NCBI RefSeq assembly: GCF_050586345.1
Contig: NZ_JBOCEF010000017.1
Coordinates: 15,174 to 79,173 of the forward strand
Length of the DNA stretch: 64,000 bases
Direction: 5' to 3'
Origin: JBOCEF01 sp050586345
GTDB lineage: Bacteria; Pseudomonadota; Alphaproteobacteria; Rhodobacterales; Rhodobacteraceae
Positions 41,654 to 50,433 of the stretch are shown here, one piece after another (position 1 is the stretch's first letter; every line of letters starts with the position of its first letter). The notes under the pieces are model-generated. The model was given only the letters and a program-made list of their open reading frames with translations, was not told the origin of the DNA and searched no databases. The translations under genes and the position numbers were made by a program.

Positions 41654-43906
41654 ATGGCCGACGCAGACGACCGAACCGGCGCGCGCACCGCCGCCCTGAC
41701 GCACGCGGCGCTGGACCTCGCCCGCCGCCGCCGCCTCTACACCCTGTTCGGCGCGCTGCTGATCCTCGCGGTCCTCGTCTCGGGCTACGACGTCTCCAAC
41801 GAGATGAACTCGGGCGGGTTCCTGTCGGGTCTGCCGCTGTTCTTCGACTATCCCGCCGCCCTGTTGGCCGAGGCGTGGGAGAAGCGCGCGGGCTTCCCGG
41901 GGCTGCTGGTCCGCTTCCTGCCCGCCCTGCTCGAGACGCTGAACATCGCCCTGACCGCGACCCTGCTGGGCGGGGCTGCGGCGGTGGCGCTCTCGCTGGC
42001 CGCGACGCGCGGGCTGGGGGCGCCGGGCTGGCTGGTCTCGGCCACCCGCCGCACCATGGACGTGATGCGCGCCTTCCCCGAGCTGATCCTGGCGCTGTTC
42101 CTGATCTACGTGCTCGGCGGCTCTCCGGTCCCGGCGATGATCGCGGTCGCCTTCCATACCGCGGGCGCGCTGGGCAAGCTCTTCGCCGAGGTGAACGAGA
42201 ACGCCGCGCAGGGGCCGCTTGAAGGGCTGTCCGCCGGGGGCGCCTCCTGGCTGCAGCGCATCCGCTTCGGGCTGCTGCCGCAGGCGGCGCCGAACTGGCT
42301 GAGCTATTTCCTGCTGCGGCTGGAGATCAACGTGCGCGCCTCGGCCATCCTGGGCTTCGTCGGCGCGGGCGGCATCGGCACCGAGCTTCGGCGCACCATC
42401 GGCTGGGGCAAGGGGTCGGGCGACGAGACGATGGCGCTGTTCGTGCTGCTGCTCGCCTCGATCTTCGTGATCGACCAGTTCAGCTCCTGGGCGCGGGGGC
42501 GGCTGACCCGCGGCGCGGGGGACGAGGTCGGCGCCGGGCCCGATGCCGCGCGCGGGCGCATCCGCCGCCGGTCGCTGCTGACCATCGGCTTCCCGGCGCT
42601 GGCGCTGGTCTATCTCGGCTATGCCTGGGTCGCCTTCGACGTGCCGGGGCTGATCGAGAAATCCCGCCCCGAGCGCGCCGCGATCCTCGCCTCCGACGCG
42701 GTGTCCTACAAGACCCACGTAACCGCGGACCTGCGCCGCGGCGGCATCGAGGTGGCGGTGGAGGGCGAGCGCCTCGCGACCTACGACCCCGCGGCCCTGC
42801 CGGTCTGGGCGCAGGTCGACGGGAACGTTGCGCAGGCCGATCTCGGGAACGGGGTGCGCGCGCGGATCGACGGCAAGACGCTGGCCCTCTTCGTGCCGGG
42901 TTATGGCGAGATCACCGCGACCGCCTCCGCCGCGGGCGTCGAGACGGTCCTGCCCGCGGGGCCGGTCCCCGACTGGCTGATCGTGCGCGGCAACAAGCTG
43001 GACGCGCGCACGCCGATGGGCCCGCGCGCGCAGGTCTCGCGCGCCAAGATCGAGCTGCACCGGTTCCATTTCGGCTGGGAGCATTTCTGGTTCGACTTCC
43101 GCTCGCCCCTGCAGGGGCTGGGCTGGGGCGAGCTGGCGGCGCTGGCGCTCTCCGCCGACCGGATCGAGCCGGGGATGTCCAACGCCTGGTTCATGGTGCA
43201 GGAGTTCCTCGGCAACCAGGAATGGCAGCACCGGGCGGTGTTCGTGGCGGTGTTCGAGACGCTGATGATGGCGGTGCTGGGCACGCTGACCGCGGCCTTC
43301 GTGGCGCTGCCGCTGGCGGCGCTGGCGGCGCGCAACTTCTCGCCCTCGGGGACCGTGCGCTTCGCGGTGCGGCGGCTGTTCGACCTGCTGCGCGGCATCG
43401 ACATGCTGATCTGGTCGCTGATCTTCATCCGGGCCTTCGGGCTCGGGCCGCTCACCGGCGCGCTGGCCATCGCCTTCACCGACACCGGCACGCTGGGCAA
43501 GCTGTTCTCTGAGGCGCTGGAGAACGTGGACGAGAAGCAGATCGAGGGCGTCCACGCCGCGGGCGCGACGCGGCTGCAGAAATGGCGCTACGGCGTGCTG
43601 CCGCAGATCGCGCCGGTGTTCGTCAGCCAGGGGCTCTATTACCTCGAATCCAACGTGCGCTCCGCCACGGTGATCGGCGCGCTGGGCGCGGGCGGCATCG
43701 GGCTGATGCTGGTCGAGACCATGCGCACCTCGCGCGACTGGGAGAACACGGCCTGGATCGTGGCGCTGACCATCGCGCTGGTCTCGGTGATGGACGCGGT
43801 CTCGACCCGGCTGCGGCGGCGGCTGATCGACGGCGGGGCCGAGAAGGCGGCGGCGCGCGGGGCGAAGGCCGCCGCGGGCCCCCTGCCCGCCCCGGCGGCG
43901 GCCTGA
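41654..43906 (+). CDS. phnE: Phosphonate ABC transporter permease, fused PhnE1-PhnE2
   Basis: A 750-residue single chain contains two complete phosphonate permease modules that are normally separate genes in relatives. Module 1 (about residues 25-285) has the EAA loop GLSAGGASWLQRIRFGLLPQ. Module 2 (about 305-740) has a long periplasmic region (with LFVPGYGEITATASAAGVE) before its permease domain and EAA loop GVHAAGATRLQKWRYGVLPQ. A charged linker (GAGDEVGAGPDAARGRIRRR) joins them. No stop, frameshift or internal ribosome site is seen at the junction. ATG 41654 is used; another in-frame ATG lies at 41633. Confidence 0.92.
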   Translation: MADADDRTGARTAALTHAALDLARRRRLYTLFGALLILAVLVSGYDVSNEMNSGGFLSGLPLFFDYPAALLAEAWEKRAGFPGLLVRFLPALLETLNIALTATLLGGAAAVALSLAATRGLGAPGWLVSATRRTMDVMRAFPELILALFLIYVLGGSPVPAMIAVAFHTAGALGKLFAEVNENAAQGPLEGLSAGGASWLQRIRFGLLPQAAPNWLSYFLLRLEINVRASAILGFVGAGGIGTELRRTIGWGKGSGDETMALFVLLLASIFVIDQFSSWARGRLTRGAGDEVGAGPDAARGRIRRRSLLTIGFPALALVYLGYAWVAFDVPGLIEKSRPERAAILASDAVSYKTHVTADLRRGGIEVAVEGERLATYDPAALPVWAQVDGNVAQADLGNGVRARIDGKTLALFVPGYGEITATASAAGVETVLPAGPVPDWLIVRGNKLDARTPMGPRAQVSRAKIELHRFHFGWEHFWFDFRSPLQGLGWGELAALALSADRIEPGMSNAWFMVQEFLGNQEWQHRAVFVAVFETLMMAVLGTLTAAFVALPLAALAARNFSPSGTVRFAVRRLFDLLRGIDMLIWSLIFIRAFGLGPLTGALAIAFTDTGTLGKLFSEALENVDEKQIEGVHAAGATRLQKWRYGVLPQIAPVFVSQGLYYLESNVRSATVIGALGAGGIGLMLVETMRTSRDWENTAWIVALTIALVSVMDAVSTRLRRRLIDGGAEKAAARGAKAAAGPLPAPAAA

Positions 43907-43916
43907 GGGGGCGGTG

Positions 43917-44531
43917 ATGGCGAAGCTCTCCGAAACCCCGCTGGTGCATGAGGGCGCGCGCGTCGTGGACTGCCGCCTCGGGCGCTATACCGAGGTGATG
44001 GCGGGCGCGCTGCTGGTGCGCACCGAGATGGACGACTATTCCTATGTCGCCGGGAACAACGACGTGACGGACAGCCGGATCGGCAAGTTCGCCAACATCG
44101 CCTCGGGGGTGCGGATCAATCCCGGGAACCACCCGCACTGGCGCGCCTCGCAGCACCATTTCATGTACCGCGCCTCGGATTACTGGGACGGGGCCGAGGA
44201 CGAGGCGGCGTTCTTCGAATGGCGCCGGGGCCAGCCTTGCCTGATCGGGCATGACACCTGGATCGGGCACAACGCGGTGGTGCTGGCGGGGGTGACGGTT
44301 GGGACCGGGGCCATCGTCGGCGCCGGGGCCGTGGTGTCGAAGGATGTCGCGCCCTACACCGTGGTGGGCGGCGTGGCGGCGGCGCCGATCAAGCGCCGGC
44401 ACCCCGAGGCCGTGGCGGAGCGGCTGATGGCGCTGGCCTGGTGGGACTGGGACCACGAGGCGATCCTGGCGGCGCTGCCGGATTTCCGGGCGCTGTCGGT
44501 CGAGGCGTTCCTGGAGAAATACGGGGGGTGA
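43917..44531 (+). CDS. Phosphonate-associated hexapeptide-repeat acyltransferase
   Basis: The 204-residue protein is a left-handed beta-helix acyltransferase of the phn-associated group. Hexapeptide turns include RLGRYTEVMAGALLVRTEM and SRIGKFANIASGVRINPGNH, then LIGHDTWIGHNAVVLAGVTV and IVGAGAVVSKDVAPYTVVGG. Such proteins probably acetylate amino-phosphonates. The ATG at 43917 has GAGGGG a few bases upstream; a GTG three bases earlier is possible. It lies 10 bp after the phnE stop and closes the phnCDE unit. A bidirectional terminator follows. Confidence 0.88.
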   Translation: MAKLSETPLVHEGARVVDCRLGRYTEVMAGALLVRTEMDDYSYVAGNNDVTDSRIGKFANIASGVRINPGNHPHWRASQHHFMYRASDYWDGAEDEAAFFEWRRGQPCLIGHDTWIGHNAVVLAGVTVGTGAIVGAGAVVSKDVAPYTVVGGVAAAPIKRRHPEAVAERLMALAWWDWDHEAILAALPDFRALSVEAFLEKYGG

Positions 44532-44616
44532 TGGCCCTTGCGGGCCTGCGATGGGGAAAGAGGGGCGAGCCCCTCTCTCCCCCTCGCTCCCCGTGGCAGG
44601 CGTGCCGCGCAAAACA

Positions 44617-44651
44617 AAGGGCCGCGCCCCGTTGCCCGGGGCGCGGCCCTT
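44617..44651. terminator. Bidirectional terminator between phn acyltransferase and sspB
   Basis: AAGGGCCGCGCCCCG at 44617-44631 pairs perfectly over 15 bp with 44637-44651 around a 5-base loop. Flanking A runs and TTG make it usable in both directions, and the adjacent genes converge. Confidence 0.8.
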
Positions 44652-44669
44652 GTCGCATTGCGGGGGCGT

Positions 44670-45143
44670 TCAGCCCTTGCGGAAGCGGTCGAGGCTGACC
44701 ACGTCGCCGCCGCCCCGGGGCGGATCCGGCTCGGGATCGGGATCCAGCTCCTCCGGGATCTCCGGGGCCTCGTCCTCGTCATCCACCTCGTGCCCGTCGA
44801 ATTTCAGCCCGAACTCCGCGTGCGGATCGACGAACTGCAGCACCGCGTCGAACGGCACCACCAGCGTCGCCGGGCGGTCCGAGAAGGACAGCGTCACCGT
44901 GAACCGGTCGGCGGTCACCGCGAGATCCCAGAACTCGTGCTCGAGCACGATGGTGATCTCCTCGGGGAACTGCGCCTTCAACCAGTCCGGCATGGTCACG
45001 CCCGGATGGGTCGTGTCGAACTTGATGTAGAAGTGGTGTCCGCCGATCGGCCCGCTCTCGGCCACCAGGCCGAGCGCCTCGGCCAGCACGCCGCGCAGGG
45101 CGCGCTGCATCATTCCACCGTAATCGATATGACCCTCGGTCAT
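44670..45143 (-). CDS. sspB: ClpXP adaptor SspB (alphaproteobacterial type)
   Basis: The 157-residue adaptor delivers ssrA-tagged proteins from stalled ribosomes to the ClpXP protease. The N-terminal domain (about 1-115) has HHFYIKFDTTHPGVTMPDWL, PEEITIVLEHEFWDLAVTAD and LVVPFDAVLQFVDPHAEFGL, the peptide-binding fold of alpha-type SspB. A flexible acidic linker leads to a short ClpX-binding tail, GGDVVSLDRFRKG. It lies directly downstream of the tmRNA gene on the same strand. Confidence 0.95.
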   Translation of the reverse strand: MTEGHIDYGGMMQRALRGVLAEALGLVAESGPIGGHHFYIKFDTTHPGVTMPDWLKAQFPEEITIVLEHEFWDLAVTADRFTVTLSFSDRPATLVVPFDAVLQFVDPHAEFGLKFDGHEVDDEDEAPEIPEELDPDPEPDPPRGGGDVVSLDRFRKG

Positions 45144-45349
45144 CCCGCCTCCATTCGGCCCGTCTCTGGCTCGTATATGCGAACCTTATCCGATTCTGCA
45201 GGCGAAGGAAGGCGCCCGGCGGCGCGAAAACCATCCCCTTCGCCGCCTGCGCCGGGAGGTCGCGGGGGCGGGCCGCGCGGCGCGCGCGCACGCGCGGGCG
45301 GCGGCGCACAGAAGCGCGCGCGAAGCGGTCGGGTCCCGGGAAAGAGGAA

Positions 45350-45682
45350 AGTGCAGGCTTCTGTTGCCAGGCGCCTGCGAGCCCCGCCTTACGCCGCTAA
45401 GCGCAAGGACTTAAGTTTCGGTTTGGGCGCTGCATTACGCAGCGACGGCCACCGGAGCACGGTTGTCATTGGCAACTGTACGTTTTGCACCGGTAACGGT
45501 GGTAGCTCACCGAGCGAAAGCAACACCTTTACACGTCCGTCGATCCTGTTTCGGCCCCATGCCGCCCCTTGGATCCCGCCGCGTCCAATGATCGCCGGGA
45601 GGGGTGATTGGTGGAGCCGCCGGGTACCGCCCCCGGGTCCGATCCGCTTATTCCGTGCGCGTTTATCGCCATAGTCCCCCCG
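45350..45682 (-). ncRNA. ssrA: Transfer-messenger RNA, circularly permuted two-piece form
   Basis: On the minus strand an acceptor piece (about 45682-45609) ends GGCGGCTCCACCA with an encoded CCA. An excised spacer follows, then the coding piece from about 45558, starting GGGGCCG and then AAACAGGATCGACGG. GGGGCCG pairs with CGGCTCC of the acceptor piece to form the tRNA-like stem (one G-U). The tag frame is 45473-45435, encoding ANDNRAPVAVAA then TAA. With the alanine carried by tmRNA this gives AANDNRAPVAVAA, with the AANDN start that alpha SspB recognises and the AA end for ClpX. The 3' limit is approximate. Confidence 0.93.
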
Positions 45683-45695
45683 AAAGGAGACAGCC

Positions 45696-45726
45696 CATAT
45701 ATGGCCCGCCGCGCGGCGCGCTTCAA
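45696..45726 (-). promoter_or_regulatory. Probable sigma-70 promoter of ssrA
   Basis: On the minus strand TTGAAG (45726-45721) and CATATA (45703-45698) are separated by 17 bp, and the predicted transcript start is just before the acceptor piece. This is the only AT-rich block upstream of the RNA. Confidence 0.55.
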
Positions 45727-45868
45727 GGCGCCGTCGCGCGGCGCGCGCGACCGGGCGCGGCATTTTTCACGCTGCGCTGCGGCGGCGTTCATGCTGCAGC
45801 GCACGCAAAACGTGTAGACTTGGCGCGACCTCCCCGCCGCCCCGGCCCTGACAGACGGAGCCACGCCG

Positions 45869-47035
45869 ATGCGCCCCCATGCCGCCGCCGCCCTCGCCTG
45901 CCTCGCCGCCCAGCCCCTTGTCGCCCCGTCCCTTGTCGCCCCGGCCCTTTTCGCCCCGCCCCTTGTCGCACTGGCCCTCGCCGCGCCCGCTTCCGCCGAA
46001 ACGCCCCTGCCCGCGCTGTCGCTGGAGCCGGGGGTGACGGTCTCGGGCCTCTCCTCGGGCGCCTACATGACGGTGCAGGTGCAGACGGCGTTCTCGTCCC
46101 GCATCACCGGCGCGGGGGTGGTCGCGGGCGGGGTCTATGGCTGCGCCAACGGCTGGCCCAACCGGGCGCTTGTCGCGCTGCAGAAATGCATGGCCCAGAC
46201 CATCGGCGCCCCGACCGCCGCGGGGGCCGAGGCCGAGGTCGCCGCGATGGCCGCCGGGGGCCATATCGACGACCCGGCGGGGCTGCTCGACGACCGCGTC
46301 TACCTCTATCACGGCGAATCGGACGAGACGGTGCACCGCCCGGCGATGGACGCGCTCGACGCGTATTACGAGGCGATCGGCATCCCCGACGCGGCCGCGA
46401 ACTACGTCACCGACATCGATTCCGGCCACGCCTTCCTGACCCCGCGCGGCGACGTGCCCTGCGCGACGACCGAGCCCGATTTCCTCAATGATTGCGACGT
46501 GGCGGGGGCGGACGTGGACCAGGCGCATGACATCCTGGCGCATCTGCTGGGGCCGCTGGACCCGGCGGGGACCCCCGACCCGGACCGCCTGCTGGAATTC
46601 GACCAGGCGCTCTACACGGGCGGCGCCATCGGCATGGACCCGAAGGCCTACGCCTATATCCCCGAAGCCTGCGAAAGCGGCGAGACCTGCCGCCTGCACA
46701 TCGCCTTCCACGGCTGCAAGCAGGGCCGCAGCTGGCCCTTCGCCAGCGCCGACGGCGACGTGATGGGCAGCCGCTACCCGCGCCTGACCGGCTACAACCG
46801 CTGGGCCGAGAGCAACCGGATCGTGGTGCTCTACCCCCAGGCCATGGCGTTCCCGTCGAGCTTTCTGAACCTCTATAACGGCAACCCGGACGGGTGCTGG
46901 GACTGGTGGGGCTATTCCGACGCGCAGTTCGCCTGGTGGGACGTGAGCGGGGCGGGGTACCTCGCCAAGGACGCGCCGCAGCTGGCCGCCATCGCCGCCA
47001 TGGCCGCCGCGCTGGGGGCGCCGCTGACGGAGTAA
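45869..47035 (+). CDS. Secreted PHB-depolymerase-like hydrolase
   Basis: The 388-residue alpha/beta-hydrolase resembles extracellular polyhydroxybutyrate depolymerases that release 3-hydroxybutyrate. An unusually long signal region (about 1-43, ending ALAAPASA) is built from repeated PLVAP-type units at DNA and protein level. The catalytic Ser is in GLSSG (residues 60-64). HGCKQGRSW and DIDSGHAFLTPRGDVPC follow, and four or more cysteines suggest disulfides. It has no evident substrate-binding domain. The ATG at 45869 is used; a start further inside would remove the signal. Confidence 0.85.
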   Translation: MRPHAAAALACLAAQPLVAPSLVAPALFAPPLVALALAAPASAETPLPALSLEPGVTVSGLSSGAYMTVQVQTAFSSRITGAGVVAGGVYGCANGWPNRALVALQKCMAQTIGAPTAAGAEAEVAAMAAGGHIDDPAGLLDDRVYLYHGESDETVHRPAMDALDAYYEAIGIPDAAANYVTDIDSGHAFLTPRGDVPCATTEPDFLNDCDVAGADVDQAHDILAHLLGPLDPAGTPDPDRLLEFDQALYTGGAIGMDPKAYAYIPEACESGETCRLHIAFHGCKQGRSWPFASADGDVMGSRYPRLTGYNRWAESNRIVVLYPQAMAFPSSFLNLYNGNPDGCWDWWGYSDAQFAWWDVSGAGYLAKDAPQLAAIAAMAAALGAPLTE

Positions 47036-47255
47036 GGCGCGGCCCTGCGCAAGAAACCCCGCCCCGGCGCTCGGGCCGGAACGGGGCGAGGATGAGCGCG
47101 AGGCAGGCCCCGCGCGCGCAGACCGGCGGCGGGGCGCAGCCGTCGCAGCGGGCCTCCGGGCCGGGCGTCCGGCGCGCAGGCCCCGCGGGGCGCGACGGCG
47201 TGGGGCGGCCCGGCGGGCGGGCCGCCCCCGCCGCCCCCCACTCGCCTCGGCGTCT

Positions 47256-47750
47256 TCAGCTGTTGGCCTCGGCCACCGGCAGCGCCTTCAGCCCGTCCCA
47301 GGCCTTGTAGGCCTTGGCGATCCAGCCGACCTTGTCCTCTTCATACATGCGGTACACAGCCTCGTTCAGGAACACGTAGAGCTTGCCGTCGACGATATCC
47401 GCCCAGCGCGGCGCGGCGTCGAGCTTCTTGCCCAGCGCGACGCCCAGCGTGCAGAAGCCGCCGAAGCGCGGCAGGTAGCGGTCGGGGTCGGCGGCGAAGG
47501 CGGCCTGGGAGGCCTCGGTCTCGAAGTAATAGGCCACGCCCTCGTGCACATGGGTGTAGGCGGCGCGGCCGTCGACGCGGCCCTTGCCGGTGGAAAGCGC
47601 CACCGCGTCATAGCCGCGAAGGGCGACGTGGCGCCCCTCGACCGTGGTCCCGAGCGAGACGTTGACCTCATCCGCCGCGAAGGCGGGGGTGATGTAGCCG
47701 GCGGCGAGCAGCGCGAAGCCGAGGGCGGGCAGGATCAGGGCGGTTTTCAT
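47256..47750 (-). CDS. Exported YHS-domain protein
   Basis: The 164-residue protein has a Sec signal (about 1-25, AAGYITPAFAADE) and a YHS-type domain: ALRGYDAVALSTGKGRVDGR, THVHEGVAYYFETEASQAAF and DPDRYLPRFGGFCTLGVALG. YHS domains are small metal-associated folds found near metal or electron-transfer proteins; this lineage's function is unknown. It lies 100 bp downstream of the isochorismatase-fold hydrolase on the same strand, and AGGAG precedes the start. Both may be controlled by the operators upstream of that gene. Confidence 0.88.
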   Translation of the reverse strand: MKTALILPALGFALLAAGYITPAFAADEVNVSLGTTVEGRHVALRGYDAVALSTGKGRVDGRAAYTHVHEGVAYYFETEASQAAFAADPDRYLPRFGGFCTLGVALGKKLDAAPRWADIVDGKLYVFLNEAVYRMYEEDKVGWIAKAYKAWDGLKALPVAEANS

Positions 47751-47850
47751 CGGGGTTCTCCTTGGGTTTTCGGTTTGGGATGCGCGCGGCCCCCTCCCCC
47801 GCCGGGTCGGCGGGAGGCGTGGCGGGGGCCGTGCGGAGGGGTGTGGGGCG

Positions 47851-48741
47851 TCAGCCCGCGGCGAGGGCGCCCATGCGGGTCACGGCCTCGGCCGAGGTCC
47901 AGACGGCGTTGGCCATCATGCGGAAGTTGATCAGCGCGGCGTGGTAGCCGTCGCCCTCGGGGACCTTCGCCCCCGCGGTGGCGTCCTTGACCACGGCGAC
48001 CTCGAACCCCTGCTCGAGGAACTCGCGCATGTGGCTCTCGACGCAGAGGTTCGCGGACATGCCCGCGAGGATCACCTGGTCGACCTTGAGCTTCCTCAGC
48101 TGCAGCGTCGCGTCGTTCTGCTCCGGCCCGTAGACCTTGTGCGGCGAGGTGATGATCGTCTTGCCGTCGAAGATGTAGTCCCGGTACTCGGGCATGAAAT
48201 CGGCGCCCGAGCCCGGGATCGCGTCGGTCGAAAGCGGCCCCGGCGTGTCGAACATGCCGATGGAATGCATGGCCTTTTCCAGCGCGCCCTCGAATTTCCA
48301 GGCGTGGTCATGCGGGTAGTAATAGTGAGGCGAGATGATCACCGGCATGTCGGCCCGCTTGGCCGCGGCGAAGAGGCGGGCGAGGTTCGCGACCACGTCA
48401 TGCTCGGTCACGCTTTCGCCGACCACGCCCCAGGCGACGCCCTCGGGCGAGAGGAAGTCGATCTGCGGGTCGACCACCAGCAGGGCGGCGCGGCCCTTCT
48501 CCAGCGCCATGGTCGAGGGCGGCAGCGCCGGCTCGGACGGCTCGGCATATTTCGCGAGATCGTCGCCGACGGCGGCGCGGGCCTGACCGGCGAGGGCCGC
48601 CCCCGCGGCGGCGCCGGCGGCGGCCACGGCGCCGGACAGGACCGAGCGGCGGGAGAGCCGGGCGTGCGCGGCGTGCTCGGCCTGGAGGTCGGAATTGTCG
48701 ATGATGGCGGGGACGGGATGGGAATGCGGGTCGTTGCACAT
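47851..48741 (-). CDS. Tat-exported isochorismatase-family cysteine hydrolase
   Basis: The 296-residue protein has a twin-arginine leader (ARLSRRSVLSGAVAAAG at about residues 27-43) and an isochorismatase-fold hydrolase domain. The catalytic Asp is in LLVVDPQIDFLSPEG, and the nucleophile Cys is in AGMSANLCVESHMREFLEQG. Members hydrolyse amides such as nicotinamide, N-carbamoylsarcosine or isochorismate. A periplasmic location is unusual for the fold and follows from the leader. AGGAG lies 9 nt before the ATG. It is the first gene after three TetR-like palindromes. Confidence 0.88.
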   Translation of the reverse strand: MCNDPHSHPVPAIIDNSDLQAEHAAHARLSRRSVLSGAVAAAGAAAGAALAGQARAAVGDDLAKYAEPSEPALPPSTMALEKGRAALLVVDPQIDFLSPEGVAWGVVGESVTEHDVVANLARLFAAAKRADMPVIISPHYYYPHDHAWKFEGALEKAMHSIGMFDTPGPLSTDAIPGSGADFMPEYRDYIFDGKTIITSPHKVYGPEQNDATLQLRKLKVDQVILAGMSANLCVESHMREFLEQGFEVAVVKDATAGAKVPEGDGYHAALINFRMMANAVWTSAEAVTRMGALAAG

Positions 48742-48806
48742 GGTGCGGGTCTCCTTCCAGCGATTGCGCCGGGAGGTGTCCGGCGCCCAGTGGGTGTGGC
48801 GGGGGG

Positions 48807-48824
48807 GTGAACCGATCTGTTCAC
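48807..48824. promoter_or_regulatory. TetR-like operator copy 1
   Basis: GTGAACCGATCTGTTCAC is a perfect inverted repeat (GTGAAC / GTTCAC) around CGATCT. It is the best of three copies and lies 66 bp upstream of the exported hydrolase start codon. Confidence 0.7.
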
Positions 48825-48839
48825 CCGGTGATGCCAGAG

Positions 48840-48857
48840 ATGTACCGATCTGTTCAC
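48840..48857. promoter_or_regulatory. TetR-like operator copy 2
   Basis: ATGTACCGATCTGTTCAC shares 14 contiguous bases with copy 1 and starts 33 bp after it, about three helical turns, so two dimers could bind the same DNA face. Confidence 0.7.
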
Positions 48858-48983
48858 TCTTTCAAGCGGGAAAATGCCGCCCATCACATGTGCAAATTGC
48901 GGTTTTTCATTGTGAAATCACGATTTCTCACGCGAAATCAGCGCCAAGGGCGAAACCCCTCAGACGAAACCTCAAGCTAAAAA

Positions 48984-49001
48984 GTTTACCGATCTGTTCC
49001 C
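48984..49001. promoter_or_regulatory. TetR-like operator copy 3
   Basis: GTTTACCGATCTGTTCCC shares 12 contiguous bases with the other two and lies 144 bp from copy 2, next to an ATGGG. Its distance may allow looping or control of a different promoter. Confidence 0.6.
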
Positions 49002-49092
49002 CATGGGCCAGAACGACGCCGCCCGCGCCCCGGATCAGGGGGCGCGGGCGGCAGGTTCGAGTCGTCCCGGGAGGAAGCTCAGCCCCCGCCGA

Positions 49093-50259
49093 TCAGCCCT
49101 GGCCGAGCCGCCCCGGAAGGTCGTCCAGCCGCCCTGCCCCGAGCTGGTGCATGACGTTGGTCAGCTCATCCCCCAGCGCGTGGAAGGCATGCGCCGCTCC
49201 CGCCGCCCCGGCCGAGGCGGCGGCCCAGATGAAGGGGCGGCCCAGCAGGCACGCATCCGCCCCCAGCGCATAGGCCCGCGCCAGGTCATGCCCCGAGCGC
49301 AGCCCCGAATCCGCCAGCACCGTCATCCGGTCGCCCACCGCCTCCTTCACCCGCACCAGCGCCTCGGCGCTGCTCGGGGCCGCATCGAACTGGCGCGCGC
49401 CATGGGTCGAGACGACGACGCCGTCCGCCCCCGCCTCCAGCGCCGCGCGCGCGTCCTCGACCCCCAGCACGCCCTTGACCACCAGCGGCCCGTCCCACTG
49501 GCGGCGCAGCTCGGCCAGGATCTCCGGCGTGATCCGCTGGTTGATCCGCCGCCCGACGAAGGCGGCCACGTCGCGCATGTCCTCGGGCGTCGCGTATTTC
49601 ACCAGCGTCTCGAAGGTCGGAACCCCGCGGCGCAGGGTGGCGGCGAGCCAGTGGGGATGCATCAGAAGGTCCGCGATCATCGCCGGGGTCATCTTCGGCG
49701 GCATCCCCACGCCCGCCCGCCGCTGGCGTTCGCGGCGCGAGGGGATGGGCACGTCGCAGGTCACCAGCAGCGCGCCGAACCCCGCCGCCTGCGCGCGCGC
49801 CACGATGTCGGCCCGCATCTCGGCGTCATTGGGCGCATAAAGCTGGAACCAGGAGCCGGGGGCCGCGTCGCCCACCGCCTCGATGCTCTCCCCCGCCACG
49901 GTGGAGAGGGTGAAGATCCCCCCCGCCGCCCGCGCGGCCTTCGCCAGCATGATCTCGGCCCCCGGCCAGAGCAGCGAGGCGAGGCCGATGGGCGCGACGC
50001 CGAAGGGGCGCACGTAGCGCCGCCCGAAAATCTCGCGCGCGGTGTCGGGGGCGGAGATGTCCGCGAGGTGCCGGGGGGTCAGCGTCACCGCCTCCCACCC
50101 CGCCCGGTCGCGCGCGAGGCCGCTTTCCGCCGCCACCCCGCTGTCGAGATATTCCCACGCCACCCGCGGGATCCGCCGCTTCGCCGCCCGCCGGTGATCG
50201 TCCAGCGCGGGCCGCGCCATCTCGAGCTGCGCGATCCGCGCCGCGTGTTCCTGGTTCAT
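49093..50259 (-). CDS. FMN-dependent alpha-hydroxy-acid dehydrogenase (L-lactate dehydrogenase type)
   Basis: The 388-residue TIM-barrel flavoenzyme oxidises an alpha-hydroxy acid such as L-lactate, glycolate or mandelate. It has RIPRVAWEYLDSGVAAES, FGVAPIGLASLLWPGAE, LVTCDVPIPSRRERQRR, the active-site block LVVKGVLGVEDARAALEAG then VVVSTHGARQFDAAPSS (His and Arg in HGARQ), and LADSGLRSGHDLARAYALG for FMN phosphate. GGGAGGGG precedes the ATG at 50259. The window gives no evidence which hydroxy acid is used. Confidence 0.92.
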   Translation of the reverse strand: MNQEHAARIAQLEMARPALDDHRRAAKRRIPRVAWEYLDSGVAAESGLARDRAGWEAVTLTPRHLADISAPDTAREIFGRRYVRPFGVAPIGLASLLWPGAEIMLAKAARAAGGIFTLSTVAGESIEAVGDAAPGSWFQLYAPNDAEMRADIVARAQAAGFGALLVTCDVPIPSRRERQRRAGVGMPPKMTPAMIADLLMHPHWLAATLRRGVPTFETLVKYATPEDMRDVAAFVGRRINQRITPEILAELRRQWDGPLVVKGVLGVEDARAALEAGADGVVVSTHGARQFDAAPSSAEALVRVKEAVGDRMTVLADSGLRSGHDLARAYALGADACLLGRPFIWAAASAGAAGAAHAFHALGDELTNVMHQLGAGRLDDLPGRLGQG

Positions 50260-50433
50260 GTCCCCTCCCATGGGCTGGCCCGCAAGCTGCCCCGCCCGCC
50301 GCGGCGCGGTCAAGCGTTCCGCATCCCCGGCGGCGGCGCCCCGGCGCGGCGCCTCACCCGCCGCATTGCCGCGGGACTGGGCGCCGGTGTATACCGCCCC
50401 CCGACCCCCAACCCGCCGTGGAGGACGAGGCCC

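Larger units (their letters stand above)
48742..49092. other. Regulatory intergenic region upstream of the exported hydrolase
   Basis: A 351-bp spacer, AT-richer than the rest of the window. It contains three copies of one palindromic operator (listed separately) and near-symmetrical GTGAAATC/GATTTC sequence at 48920-48945. No gene is seen. The FMN dehydrogenase gene ends at its right edge. Confidence 0.6.

Noticed and set aside
41654..43906. phnE fusion as a sequencing error
   Set aside because: Both halves read in one frame through a plausible linker with normal codon use; kept as natural pending read inspection.
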